Assembly: GCF_001435295.1 (NCBI RefSeq)
Contig: NZ_CM003594.1
Span: 3,368,574-3,432,573, forward strand
Source of the DNA: Psychrobacter sp. P11F6
GTDB taxonomy: Bacteria; Pseudomonadota; Gammaproteobacteria; Pseudomonadales; Moraxellaceae
Length of the DNA: 64,000 bases
Reading direction: 5' to 3'
Position 1 is the first letter of the stretch. Every line of letters starts with the position of its first letter. Below the pieces are notes generated by a model. It was given only the letters and a program-made list of their open reading frames with translations, did not search any database and was not told the origin of the DNA. Below, one piece after another: positions 1 to 22,805 of the stretch. A program made the position numbers and the translations under genes.

Positions 1-585
<585 letters not shown>

Positions 586-785
586 AATCTTGCTATGAAG
601 CTCTTTAAAGAAGCTTCTAAACTTGGCTCATCTAATCTGGCAAAATCGCTAAAAATTATGTTCGTAATGAATTAACTTTGAGTTTTTCTGCTGTCTTAAA
701 TGATAATTTTTATAGTTAGAATGAACTCCGAAAAGGAGTTAAAACCAACTTTATTTTTTAGCATTCTGAATCAGCAAAAATCCAC

Positions 786-803
786 ACAAGTTGTTCTTTA
801 GTT
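786..803 (-). other. 16S leader half of the RNase III-type processing stem (operon 1)
   Basis: On the minus strand this 18-mer (AACTAAAGAACAACTTGT) is the exact reverse complement of the 18-mer just after each complete 16S gene (operon 2: 5136-5153). Leader and trailer can therefore form a perfect stem enclosing the 16S precursor. A further TTGCTGA/TCAGCAA match extends it inward. The equivalent leader arms lie at 6923-6940, 13075-13092 and 19212-19229. Pre-16S processing by RNase III at such a stem is established for E. coli; here it is inferred from pairing. Confidence 0.75.
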
Positions 804-913
804 ATGCTTTTAAATAGTGCTCAATCACTGTCGTCCAGTAACTGATATATAGGGTAATTCTCTTGCTGTTTAGTCTCAAACCCTTTCAGGTCAAGCTATC
901 TAGCGAGCCGACT

Positions 914-1052
914 ATCTTATCATAATGATTTGATTTGTCAAGCTTTTTTATGTTTTGTCTTAGCTTGGTAATCTAAGTAATAAGTTGGTTAACTTACTGC
1001 TTAGCTTCCTTTGCTGTGGGGCGTATTATATAGAGTTTAAGGTGGGTGTCAA
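914..1052 (-). promoter_or_regulatory. rrn operon 1 promoters P1 and P2
   Basis: P1 on the minus strand has a perfect TTGACA (-35, 1047-1052), a 16-nt spacer and a perfect TATAAT (-10, 1025-1030). A GC-rich discriminator (ACGCCCC) follows, which in other bacteria is typical of stringently controlled rRNA promoters. P2 lies about 110 bp closer to the gene, with TTGACA at 936-941, a 16-nt spacer and TAAGAT at 914-919. The leader from P1 to the mature 16S is about 430 nt. Both are read directly from sequence; activity is inferred. Confidence 0.82.
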
Positions 1053-1083
1053 CAGCTTTATCAGAGGTTTTTAGGTTTATTTG

Positions 1084-1368
1084 ACAAGACTTTTAATAAT
1101 GCATAGTTTTCAATGGGTTAGGGGGAAATAGGGATTCGATGTATTTGGGTTTAAACGCTGGAAATACCTGTAGATCTTATATTGAGTTGGCATTAGATGG
1201 GTTAATTACTTATTTGAAGCTAACTGTTCATTTAATTATTCTAAAATAAGGCTTATTTAATCAGCTGATAGGGTAATGATCGTTAAAAAACAGGTTCAAA
1301 TCAATCCTAGTCTCTAAATTATTTATTAAGAAACTTGAAATCCAGCCTATTTTCTCAAACTACACGCA
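1084..1368. other. Inter-operon spacer, type a (operons 1/2)
   Basis: This stretch between the operon 2 terminator and operon 1 P1 holds no gene. It is the part of the spacer that differs from the operon 2/3 spacer (7221-7518) but matches the operon 3/4 spacer (13373-13657). Only one difference from the latter was seen by eye, C at 1365 against G at 13654. It is AT-rich with no clear structured RNA. Confidence 0.7.
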
Positions 1369-1371
1369 AAG

Positions 1372-1405
1372 AAAACCCCCTTCTGCATAAGCAGAAGGGG
1401 GTTTT
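1372..1405 (-). terminator. rrn operon 2 terminator
   Basis: A near-perfect hairpin with a stem of 15 bp (AAAACCCCCTTCTGC pairing with its complement) and a 4-nt loop lies about 15 nt after the 5S gene on the minus strand. It runs into a T-rich stretch (TTTTCTTT). It is a strong intrinsic terminator closing operon 2 and separating it from the next promoter pair. Confidence 0.9.
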
Positions 1406-1420
1406 ACTTTAGAATAGAGA

Positions 1421-1534
1421 GCTGACGATGACCTACTCTCACATGGACGAATCCACACTACCATTGGCGCAATGATGTTTCACTTCTGAGTTCGGGAAGG
1501 GATCAGGTGGTGCCATCATGCTATTGTCGTCAGC
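1421..1534 (-). rRNA. rrf: 5S rRNA (operon 2)
   Basis: This is a 114-nt sequence whose ends (GCTGACGA and TCGTCAGC) form the terminal helix of 5S rRNA. The conserved internal 5S segments around CCGAACTCAGAAGTGAAAC-like sequence are present on the minus strand. It lies about 190 nt beyond the 23S 3' end and directly before the terminator hairpin. Ends are placed from the terminal helix. Confidence 0.95.
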
Positions 1535-1727
1535 AAAGGGGGTTAGATATGAGTCTGTTATTTTTATTGTTTGACTATAAGTGTTTAGTTTATGGTCGAT
1601 CAACTTGTAACCTAACTGAATCAAGGTTAAAGGTGATATCGAAATATTCTTTCTTTTATTCTATAAGCTTTCGCTTATACAAGATAGATTAATTAGAGCT
1701 TTCATACAAACCACTTGGGTGTTGTAT

Positions 1728-4587
<2,860 letters not shown>

Positions 4588-4946
4588 ATACAACCCCAAG
4601 TAGTCTAACTTATAAATAAGTGTTGACTTCAAAGTGTCATAAGATCTAATTATGATAACGATATCACCTATGTTTATACGCTTGATTCAGTTCTCTTTAC
4701 TTTTTTAATCACTCACCCCTGGGATAACAACTGATGTCGTTAAGAGGTGAGTGATTAAGGTTAAGAGGTGCGCGTGAACACGCTCCTCCTAACCCAGACT
4801 CATATCTATGTTTTTAAATAGTCTCTATGCTCTCGTCGAGTCACAGATTTCCGTATAAAACAGAAAGAAGTAATCGTGTCTTTATTCAAAGATAAATCAC
4901 TTGTTTCTATTTATACTATTAGCACTTAAAGCTTATTCGTCTATAG
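4588..4946 (-). other. tRNA-Ala to 23S internal transcribed spacer
   Basis: This is a 359-nt spacer inside the rRNA transcript with no gene. It contains a long inverted repeat (AATCACTCACC near 4710 and GGTGAGTGATT near 4747) and a second GC-rich hairpin near 4768-4790, so the RNA is probably structured. Identical copies occur in operons 3 (10740-11098) and 4 (16877-17235). Confidence 0.7.
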
Positions 4947-5022
4947 TGGTGGAGCCAAACGGAGTCGAACCGTTGACCTCCTGCGTGCAAGGCAGGCGCT
5001 CTACCAACTGAGCTATGGCCCC
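4947..5022 (-). tRNA. tRNA-Ala (anticodon TGC), operon 2
   Basis: This is a 76-nt cloverleaf on the minus strand starting GGGGCCATAGCTCAG and ending in an encoded CCA. The anticodon loop reads CTTGCAC, giving anticodon TGC. It is the second tRNA in the 16S-23S spacer, nine bases after tRNA-Ile, the usual Ile-Ala order in gammaproteobacterial operons. Confidence 0.97.
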
Positions 5023-5031
5023 ATTATAAAA

Positions 5032-5108
5032 TGGTGGGTCTAAGTGGACTTGAACCACTGACCCCCGCGTTATCAACACGGTGCTCTAACCAGCTGAGCT
5101 ACAGACCC
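5032..5108 (-). tRNA. tRNA-Ile (anticodon GAT), operon 2
   Basis: This is a 77-nt cloverleaf on the minus strand starting GGGTCTGTAGCTCAG and ending in an encoded CCA, with anticodon GAT. It lies 75 nt after the 16S 3' end. The 16S trailer arm of the processing stem (5136-5153) lies between it and the 16S gene. Confidence 0.97.
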
Positions 5109-5183
5109 AATTACGCTTGTTAAAACGTAAGCTTAAACTAAAGAACAACTTGTTGTGAATTCTTGCTGACCGAATGCCATCTA

Positions 5184-6722
<1,539 letters not shown>

Positions 6723-7050
6723 AATCTTGCTATGAAGCTCTTTAAAGAAGCTTCTAAACTTGGCTCATCTAATCTGGCAAAATCGCTAAAAATTATGTTC
6801 GTAATGAATTAACTTTGAGTTTTTCTGCTGTCTTAAATGATAATTTTTATAGTTAGAATGAACTCCGAAAAGGAGTTAAAACCAACTTTATTTTTTAGCA
6901 TTCTGAATCAGCAAAAATCCACACAAGTTGTTCTTTAGTTATGCTTTTAAATAGTGCTCAATCACTGTCGTCCAGTAACTGATATATAGGGTAATTCTCT
7001 TGCTGTTTAGTCTCAAACCCTTTCAGGTCAAGCTATCTAGCGAGCCGACT

Positions 7051-7189
7051 ATCTTATCATAATGATTTGATTTGTCAAGCTTTTTTATGTTTTGTCTTAG
7101 CTTGGTAATCTAAGTAATAAGTTGGTTAACTTACTGCTTAGCTTCCTTTGCTGTGGGGCGTATTATATAGAGTTTAAGGTGGGTGTCAA
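7051..7189 (-). promoter_or_regulatory. rrn operon 2 promoters P1 and P2
   Basis: These are the same two promoters as in front of operon 1: P1 TTGACA (7184-7189), 16 nt, TATAAT (7162-7167), and P2 TTGACA (7073-7078), 16 nt, TAAGAT (7051-7056). The core is identical to operon 1. The sequence upstream of P1 changes to spacer type b at about 7221. Confidence 0.82.
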
Positions 7190-7220
7190 CAGCTTTATCA
7201 GAGGTTTTTAGGTTTATTTG

Positions 7221-7518
7221 ATAAGACTTTTAATTGTGTATGGTTTTCAATGGGTTAGAGATAGTGGTTATCTGGATAGATTTGGCATTGAACGCTAAAG
7301 ATTTCTCTAGGTCTTTTACTGAGATGAATTTGGGCTGCTTTAATACATTTATAAAGTCAAATATTTCTTGGAACGTGGTTTTATAGATATTATTTGATCC
7401 ACTAAATAGGTGACGATCTTTAAAAAAGTGAAAGCAACAGAGTATTTAATCCATAGTTTCTAGTTTTTAACTCTTCAAGCCAATTTATAAATTAAGGTAT
7501 TTCTAAAATACTCCCAAA
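7221..7518. other. Inter-operon spacer, type b (operons 2/3)
   Basis: This gene-free segment replaces the type a spacer between the operon 3 terminator and operon 2 P1. It is 15 bp longer overall and clearly different in sequence. Its first 40 or so bases next to P1 match those upstream of operon 4 P1 (about 19508-19547). Confidence 0.7.
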
Positions 7519-7523
7519 CAAAG

Positions 7524-7557
7524 AAAACCCCCTTCTGCATAAGCAGAAGGGGGTTTT
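7524..7557 (-). terminator. rrn operon 3 terminator
   Basis: Identical hairpin to the operon 2 terminator, located 15 nt after 5S on the minus strand, with a 15-bp stem, 4-nt loop and T-rich tail. Confidence 0.9.
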
Positions 7558-7572
7558 ACTTTAGAATAGAGA

Positions 7573-7686
7573 GCTGACGATGACCTACTCTCACATGGAC
7601 GAATCCACACTACCATTGGCGCAATGATGTTTCACTTCTGAGTTCGGGAAGGGATCAGGTGGTGCCATCATGCTATTGTCGTCAGC
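7573..7686 (-). rRNA. rrf: 5S rRNA (operon 3)
   Basis: Copy of the operon 2 5S gene at an offset of 6,152 bp, with the same 114-nt extent, terminal helix and following terminator. Confidence 0.95.
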
Positions 7687-7879
7687 AAAGGGGGTTAGAT
7701 ATGAGTCTGTTATTTTTATTGTTTGACTATAAGTGTTTAGTTTATGGTCGATCAACTTGTAACCTAACTGAATCAAGGTTAAAGGTGATATCGAAATATT
7801 CTTTCTTTTATTCTATAAGCTTTCGCTTATACAAGATAGATTAATTAGAGCTTTCATACAAACCACTTGGGTGTTGTAT

Positions 7880-10739
<2,860 letters not shown>

Positions 10740-11098
10740 ATACAACCCCAAGTAGTCTAACTTATAAATAAGTGTTGACTTCAAAGTGTCATAAGATCTA
10801 ATTATGATAACGATATCACCTATGTTTATACGCTTGATTCAGTTCTCTTTACTTTTTTAATCACTCACCCCTGGGATAACAACTGATGTCGTTAAGAGGT
10901 GAGTGATTAAGGTTAAGAGGTGCGCGTGAACACGCTCCTCCTAACCCAGACTCATATCTATGTTTTTAAATAGTCTCTATGCTCTCGTCGAGTCACAGAT
11001 TTCCGTATAAAACAGAAAGAAGTAATCGTGTCTTTATTCAAAGATAAATCACTTGTTTCTATTTATACTATTAGCACTTAAAGCTTATTCGTCTATAG

Positions 11099-11174
11099 TG
11101 GTGGAGCCAAACGGAGTCGAACCGTTGACCTCCTGCGTGCAAGGCAGGCGCTCTACCAACTGAGCTATGGCCCC
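11099..11174 (-). tRNA. tRNA-Ala (anticodon TGC), operon 3
   Basis: Identical 76-nt copy of the operon 2 tRNA-Ala, with anticodon TGC and encoded CCA. Confidence 0.97.
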
Positions 11175-11183
11175 ATTATAAAA

Positions 11184-11260
11184 TGGTGGGTCTAAGTGGA
11201 CTTGAACCACTGACCCCCGCGTTATCAACACGGTGCTCTAACCAGCTGAGCTACAGACCC
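11184..11260 (-). tRNA. tRNA-Ile (anticodon GAT), operon 3
   Basis: Identical 77-nt copy of the operon 2 tRNA-Ile, with anticodon GAT and encoded CCA. Confidence 0.97.
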
Positions 11261-11335
11261 AATTACGCTTGTTAAAACGTAAGCTTAAACTAAAGAACAA
11301 CTTGTTGTGAATTCTTGCTGACCGAATGCCATCTA

Positions 11336-12874
<1,539 letters not shown>

Positions 12875-13202
12875 AATCTTGCTATGAAGCTCTTTAAAGA
12901 AGCTTCTAAACTTGGCTCATCTAATCTGGCAAAATCGCTAAAAATTATGTTCGTAATGAATTAACTTTGAGTTTTTCTGCTGTCTTAAATGATAATTTTT
13001 ATAGTTAGAATGAACTCCGAAAAGGAGTTAAAACCAACTTTATTTTTTAGCATTCTGAATCAGCAAAAATCCACACAAGTTGTTCTTTAGTTATGCTTTT
13101 AAATAGTGCTCAATCACTGTCGTCCAGTAACTGATATATAGGGTAATTCTCTTGCTGTTTAGTCTCAAACCCTTTCAGGTCAAGCTATCTAGCGAGCCGA
13201 CT

Positions 13203-13341
13203 ATCTTATCATAATGATTTGATTTGTCAAGCTTTTTTATGTTTTGTCTTAGCTTGGTAATCTAAGTAATAAGTTGGTTAACTTACTGCTTAGCTTCCTT
13301 TGCTGTGGGGCGTATTATATAGAGTTTAAGGTGGGTGTCAA
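13203..13341 (-). promoter_or_regulatory. rrn operon 3 promoters P1 and P2
   Basis: P1 is TTGACA (13336-13341), 16 nt, TATAAT (13314-13319). P2 is TTGACA (13225-13230), 16 nt, TAAGAT (13203-13208). The sequence upstream of P1 is spacer type a, as for operon 1. Confidence 0.82.
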
Positions 13342-13372
13342 CAGCTTTATCAGAGGTTTTTAGGTTTATTTG

Positions 13373-13657
13373 ACAAGACTTTTAATAATGCATAGTTTTC
13401 AATGGGTTAGGGGGAAATAGGGATTCGATGTATTTGGGTTTAAACGCTGGAAATACCTGTAGATCTTATATTGAGTTGGCATTAGATGGGTTAATTACTT
13501 ATTTGAAGCTAACTGTTCATTTAATTATTCTAAAATAAGGCTTATTTAATCAGCTGATAGGGTAATGATCGTTAAAAAACAGGTTCAAATCAATCCTAGT
13601 CTCTAAATTATTTATTAAGAAACTTGAAATCCAGCCTATTTTCTCAAACTACAGGCA
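13373..13657. other. Inter-operon spacer, type a (operons 3/4)
   Basis: Gene-free spacer that matches 1084-1368 at an offset of 12,289 bp, with one difference seen (G at 13654 against C at 1365). Confidence 0.7.
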
Positions 13658-13660
13658 AAG

Positions 13661-13694
13661 AAAACCCCCTTCTGCATAAGCAGAAGGGGGTTTT
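13661..13694 (-). terminator. rrn operon 4 terminator
   Basis: Same 15-bp-stem hairpin and T-rich tail as the other rRNA terminators, directly after the operon 4 5S gene. Confidence 0.9.
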
Positions 13695-13709
13695 ACTTTA
13701 GAATAGAGA

Positions 13710-13823
13710 GCTGACGATGACCTACTCTCACATGGACGAATCCACACTACCATTGGCGCAATGATGTTTCACTTCTGAGTTCGGGAAGGGATCAGGTGGT
13801 GCCATCATGCTATTGTCGTCAGC
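13710..13823 (-). rRNA. rrf: 5S rRNA (operon 4)
   Basis: Copy of the 5S gene at an offset of 6,137 bp from operon 3, with the same ends and terminal helix. Confidence 0.95.
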
Positions 13824-14016
13824 AAAGGGGGTTAGATATGAGTCTGTTATTTTTATTGTTTGACTATAAGTGTTTAGTTTATGGTCGATCAACTTGTAAC
13901 CTAACTGAATCAAGGTTAAAGGTGATATCGAAATATTCTTTCTTTTATTCTATAAGCTTTCGCTTATACAAGATAGATTAATTAGAGCTTTCATACAAAC
14001 CACTTGGGTGTTGTAT

Positions 14017-16876
<2,860 letters not shown>

Positions 16877-17235
16877 ATACAACCCCAAGTAGTCTAACTT
16901 ATAAATAAGTGTTGACTTCAAAGTGTCATAAGATCTAATTATGATAACGATATCACCTATGTTTATACGCTTGATTCAGTTCTCTTTACTTTTTTAATCA
17001 CTCACCCCTGGGATAACAACTGATGTCGTTAAGAGGTGAGTGATTAAGGTTAAGAGGTGCGCGTGAACACGCTCCTCCTAACCCAGACTCATATCTATGT
17101 TTTTAAATAGTCTCTATGCTCTCGTCGAGTCACAGATTTCCGTATAAAACAGAAAGAAGTAATCGTGTCTTTATTCAAAGATAAATCACTTGTTTCTATT
17201 TATACTATTAGCACTTAAAGCTTATTCGTCTATAG

Positions 17236-17311
17236 TGGTGGAGCCAAACGGAGTCGAACCGTTGACCTCCTGCGTGCAAGGCAGGCGCTCTACCAACTGA
17301 GCTATGGCCCC
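17236..17311 (-). tRNA. tRNA-Ala (anticodon TGC), operon 4
   Basis: Identical 76-nt copy of the tRNA-Ala of operons 2 and 3, with anticodon TGC and encoded CCA. Confidence 0.97.
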
Positions 17312-17320
17312 ATTATAAAA

Positions 17321-17397
17321 TGGTGGGTCTAAGTGGACTTGAACCACTGACCCCCGCGTTATCAACACGGTGCTCTAACCAGCTGAGCTACAGACCC
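17321..17397 (-). tRNA. tRNA-Ile (anticodon GAT), operon 4
   Basis: Identical 77-nt copy of the tRNA-Ile of operons 2 and 3, with anticodon GAT and encoded CCA. Confidence 0.97.
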
Positions 17398-17472
17398 AAT
17401 TACGCTTGTTAAAACGTAAGCTTAAACTAAAGAACAACTTGTTGTGAATTCTTGCTGACCGAATGCCATCTA

Positions 17473-19011
<1,539 letters not shown>

Positions 19012-19339
19012 AATCTTGCTATGAAGCTCTTTAAAGAAGCTTCTAAACTTGGCTCATCTAATCTGGCAAAATCGCTAAAAATTATGTTCGTAATGAATTA
19101 ACTTTGAGTTTTTCTGCTGTCTTAAATGATAATTTTTATAGTTAGAATGAACTCCGAAAAGGAGTTAAAACCAACTTTATTTTTTAGCATTCTGAATCAG
19201 CAAAAATCCACACAAGTTGTTCTTTAGTTATGCTTTTAAATAGTGCTCAATCACTGTCGTCCAGTAACTGATATATAGGGTAATTCTCTTGCTGTTTAGT
19301 CTCAAACCCTTTCAGGTCAAGCTATCTAGCGAGCCGACT

Positions 19340-19478
19340 ATCTTATCATAATGATTTGATTTGTCAAGCTTTTTTATGTTTTGTCTTAGCTTGGTAATCT
19401 AAGTAATAAGTTGGTTAACCTACTGCTTAGCTTCCTTTGCTGTGGGGCGTATTATATAGATTCTGACGAGAGTGTCAA
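19340..19478 (-). promoter_or_regulatory. rrn operon 4 promoters P1 and P2 (outermost)
   Basis: P1 has TTGACA (19473-19478), a 16-nt spacer and TATAAT (19451-19456). The spacer sequence differs from the other three P1 copies while both hexamers and the length are kept, a pattern consistent with selection on the promoter. P2 is TTGACA (19362-19367), 16 nt, TAAGAT (19340-19345), as elsewhere. This promoter pair would drive the array's first operon. Confidence 0.83.
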
Positions 19479-20022
19479 CCGCTTTATCAGAGGTTTTTAG
19501 GTTTATTTGATAAGACTTTTAATTGTGTATGGTTTTCAATGGGTTAAGATTAATATTCATTTAATTCTCTTAAATTAGACGGTAAATAATTACTCAGCTT
19601 TAAACAGTATCTATAGCGTTGCCATTAAGAACTTACTTTAAGCTAAAACTTTGAAGCTCTATACTGACTTTTTGACATATTTATCTACTTATTGATAATT
19701 GCCTTCGCTGTGTCCTTTAGCTATGATTTACACTTCTTGATATTCGCATAGATAGCATCTATATATAGAGGCCGACCTAATCCCTTACTATCTAGTGTTG
19801 ATACACAGTTTTTGCTATAATAGCTGACTTTATAATATTGCTTAATGGCATTTCTTATTAGCCTTGATTGTTCAACGGTTGATTGTTTGAAATTTTGCCT
19901 TTAAGTGATATCTATCTCTTATAACATATCATAGCAGTTGGATATAATTGACGCAGTCTTGCGGTTATATGATTGATGGTTGCAATCATCACTGCCAACG
20001 GACGCAAAAAGGTGAATAGATT
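19479..20022. other. Non-coding region between the rrn array and thrS
   Basis: No gene is visible in this 544-bp divergent intergenic region. About 40 bases next to the rRNA P1 match the type b spacer, and after that the sequence is unique. An extended -10 element (TGCTATAAT, hexamer at 19816-19821) and a second TATAAT at 19943-19948 are candidate thrS promoters, neither with a good -35. A small stem (GATTG/CAATC, about 19971-19987) lies upstream of the thrS ribosome binding site. ThrRS autoregulates through leader structure in E. coli, but no operator can be claimed here. Confidence 0.45.
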
Positions 20023-21957
20023 ATGGTAGCGATTACTTTACCCGATGGTAGCGTAAAAAACTTCGAAGGTAGCACCACCGTCATGGAAGTGGCACAAAGC
20101 ATTGGTGCAGGATTGGCTAAAGCAACGGTCGCCGGGCGTGTAGATGGTCATCTAGTTGATGCGCACGACCCTATTGCTCATGATGCTAATGTTGAAATCG
20201 TGACACCAAAAGATGATGACGGTGTCGATATCATTCGCCATTCTTGTGCTCACCTATTAGGTCATGCCGTTAAGCAGTTATATCCTGATGTAAAAATGGT
20301 GATTGGTCCCGTTATCGATGATGGTTTTTATTATGACATCTATAGCGAAACGCCGTTTACACCAGAGCATATGGCAGCCATTGAAAAACGCATGATGGAG
20401 CTGATTAAGCAAGATTATGACGTTATCAAAAAAATAACGCCACGCGATGAAGTCATTAAAATCTTTGAAGAACGTGGTGAAGACTATAAGCTTAAGCTGA
20501 TTAACGATATGCCAGGCGAAGAAGCCTTTGGTCTCTATCATCATCAAGAATATGTGGATATGTGCCGTGGTCCGCACGTGCCAAACACCAGATTTTTAAA
20601 AGTATTCAAACTGACCAAAATGTCTGGTGCATATTGGCGCGGTGATGCCAAGAACGAGCAACTGCAACGTATCTATGGTACAGCATGGGCGGATAAGAAA
20701 GACCTAAAAGCCTATATTCAGCGTATCGAAGAAGCAGAAAAACGTGATCACCGTAAAATCGGTAAGGCACTGAACTTGTTTCACATGCAAGAGCAAGCAC
20801 CAGGTATGGTGTTTTGGCATGCAAACGGTTGGACTATTTACCAAGTGCTTGAGCAATATATGCGTAAAGTACAAAACGATAATGGCTACGAAGAGATTAA
20901 AACACCGCAAATCGTAGATCGTAGTTTATGGGAGCGTTCTGGTCATTGGGGTAACTATGCGACTAACATGTTCACGACTGCCAGCGAAAGTCGTGATTAT
21001 GCGGTAAAACCGATGAACTGCCCGTGCCACGTGCAAGTCTTTAACCAAGGTCTAAAATCTTACCGTGACTTACCATTACGTATGGCAGAGTTTGGCTCAT
21101 GCCATCGTAATGAACCATCAGGTTCTCTCCATGGTTTGATGCGTGTACGCGGTTTTACCCAAGATGATGCACATATCTTCTGTACACAGTCACAAATCCA
21201 GCAAGAAGTCGCTGACTTTATCAAGCTAACTCTTGCCGTTTATGAAGACTTTGGTTTTGATAATATCATTATGAAACTCTCGACCCGCCCTGAAAAACGG
21301 GTCGGTAGCGATGAATCTTGGGATTTTGCAGAGAAAGCTTTAGCCGATGCATTAGATAGCTCAGGATTAGATTGGGCTTATCTGCCAGGTGAAGGCGCAT
21401 TTTATGGTCCGAAGATTGAATTTAGTTTGAAAGATTCATTGGGTCGCGTCTGGCAGTGCGGTACGATTCAGGTTGACCCAAACATGCCTGAGCGCCTTGA
21501 TGCCGAATTCGTCAATGAGCAAAACGAGCGCGAAGTACCTATTATGTTGCACCGTGCCATCTTAGGTTCATTCGAGCGCTTCATTGGTATTTTGATTGAA
21601 AACTACGCTGGTTGGATGCCCGTTTGGCTAGCGCCGCAGCAAGTTGTAGTGATGAATATCACTGATAAACAGGCAGATGCTTGTGAAAATGTGGTCAGCG
21701 AACTCAAAAAGTCAGGTTTGCGAGCTATTAGTGACTTGCGTAACGAAAAGATTGGATTTAAGATACGAGAGAAAACATTAGAACGCGTTCCCTATATGCT
21801 AGTATTAGGGGATAAAGAAGTCGAATCGGGCAGTGTTAATGTCCGTACTCGTGAAGGTGAAAATCTTGGCGTGATGAGTGTTCCAGAATTTATTACATTA
21901 GTACAGACCGCTGTCAGCGACAAAGGCCGACAGACCCCAAAAACAGATGAGGAGTAA
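20023..21957 (+). CDS. thrS: Threonine--tRNA ligase
   Basis: Class II aminoacyl-tRNA synthetase that charges tRNA-Thr in the cytoplasm. The 644-residue length matches the family. An N-terminal TGS domain (about 1-62) is followed by the editing domain with the HxxxH pair (H73, H77) and a later CRGPH segment. The catalytic core has the MNCPC motif and zinc ligands C333, H384 and H510, equivalent to E. coli C334, H385 and H511. Motif 2 lies in [13 protein letters not shown] and motif 3 in GSFERFIG, and an anticodon-binding domain follows at the C-terminus. The ATG has an AAGGTG ribosome binding site. infC follows five bases after the stop, so the two are co-transcribed. Confidence 0.98.
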   Translation: MVAITLPDGSVKNFEGSTTVMEVAQSIGAGLAKATVAGRVDGHLVDAHDPIAHDANVEIVTPKDDDGVDIIRHSCAHLLGHAVKQLYPDVKMVIGPVIDDGFYYDIYSETPFTPEHMAAIEKRMMELIKQDYDVIKKITPRDEVIKIFEERGEDYKLKLINDMPGEEAFGLYHHQEYVDMCRGPHVPNTRFLKVFKLTKMSGAYWRGDAKNEQLQRIYGTAWADKKDLKAYIQRIEEAEKRDHRKIGKALNLFHMQEQAPGMVFWHANGWTIYQVLEQYMRKVQNDNGYEEIKTPQIVDRSLWERSGHWGNYATNMFTTASESRDYAVKPMNCPCHVQVFNQGLKSYRDLPLRMAEFGSCHRNEPSGSLHGLMRVRGFTQDDAHIFCTQSQIQQEVADFIKLTLAVYEDFGFDNIIMKLSTRPEKRVGSDESWDFAEKALADALDSSGLDWAYLPGEGAFYGPKIEFSLKDSLGRVWQCGTIQVDPNMPERLDAEFVNEQNEREVPIMLHRAILGSFERFIGILIENYAGWMPVWLAPQQVVVMNITDKQADACENVVSELKKSGLRAISDLRNEKIGFKIREKTLERVPYMLVLGDKEVESGSVNVRTREGENLGVMSVPEFITLVQTAVSDKGRQTPKTDEE

Positions 21958-21962
21958 TACCT

Positions 21963-22484
21963 ATTAAACAGTCAAACCGTTTGAACATCAACGAAGATAT
22001 CACAGCCAAAGAAGTCCGTCTCGTTAAAGAAGACGGCGAACAGATGGGCGTGGTCGATATCGAAACCGCGATGAAAGCGGCACGTGAGGACAGTCTAGAT
22101 TTGGTCGAATTGGTTCCTGAAGCCAAACCGCCAGTATGCAAAATCATGGATTATAAGCATTTCCTCTATGATCAAAAGCAAAAAGCGAAAGAAGCTAAAA
22201 AGAACCAAAAGCAAACTCAGCTAAAAGAGATGAAGCTGCGTCCTAGTACTGAAGAAGCTGATTATCAGGTTAAACTGAAAAAAATCGTCAGCTTTTTGGA
22301 AGACCAAGACAAAGTTAAAATCAGTATTCGCTTTCGTGGCCGTGAAATGGCGCACCAAGAGATTGGTCGCAAGCAGCTAGATCGTATTATCGAAGATACT
22401 GCTGAGATTGCTAACGTTGAGCAATATCCTAAGATGGAAGGTCGTCAGATGGGTATGCTGCTTGGGCCAACTAAGAAAAAGTAA
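21963..22484 (+). CDS. infC: Translation initiation factor IF-3 (AUU start)
   Basis: IF-3 binds the 30S subunit, prevents premature joining of 50S and checks the start codon. The 173-residue product has the N-terminal domain ([21 protein letters not shown]) and C-terminal domain ([11 protein letters not shown], ending PTKKK) of the family. The start is placed at ATT 21963, eight bases after an AGGAG that overlaps the end of thrS. This gives the expected N-terminus and reproduces the non-canonical AUU start by which IF-3 represses its own synthesis in E. coli. An in-frame TTG at 21981 would lose six residues and has no ribosome binding site. rpmI and rplT, which usually follow infC, are absent here. 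Confidence 0.95.
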   Translation: MKQSNRLNINEDITAKEVRLVKEDGEQMGVVDIETAMKAAREDSLDLVELVPEAKPPVCKIMDYKHFLYDQKQKAKEAKKNQKQTQLKEMKLRPSTEEADYQVKLKKIVSFLEDQDKVKISIRFRGREMAHQEIGRKQLDRIIEDTAEIANVEQYPKMEGRQMGMLLGPTKKK

Positions 22485-22530
22485 TCTGTTTATTAGATGG
22501 CTGTTAGTCAATATAGATATGTATAACCTT

Positions 22531-22566
22531 AACCATCAATATACTGCGGGATATTGATGGTTTTTT
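22531..22566 (+). terminator. thrS-infC terminator
   Basis: Hairpin with a 12-bp stem (AACCATCAATAT and its complement), an 8-nt loop and a run of T, 46 nt after the infC stop. Confidence 0.9.
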
Positions 22567-22805
22567 ATTGTGTGCATAGATACATATCTCTTTTAAATAT
22601 GTTTAGTCAGATATAATTGGCTGACTCTATTTTACAAAACCTACCTTCTCAACCATTTGATTACGCGGTAATCTAAAGGTCTGTTTTATATTTGCTAATC
22701 AGCATTTATTAAAAATTTCTAGTAAGTGTATAAAAATAACGTATATCACGACCATCAGAGTCGTTGACAAAAACACTACTTTTATCCAATATTGAAGGAA
22801 ATTTC

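Noticed and set aside
599..620. BoxA-like antitermination site near the 16S 5' end
   Set aside because: The sense strand reads GCTTCTTTAAAGAGC, only loosely like boxA, and the segment is also a near-palindrome. It is too weak to annotate.
22764..22805. TTG start for the TelA-family gene
   Set aside because: The internal ATG at 22806 has a clear GAAGGAA ribosome binding site. The TTG overlaps a TTGACA that might be a -35 element, but no promoter could be supported.
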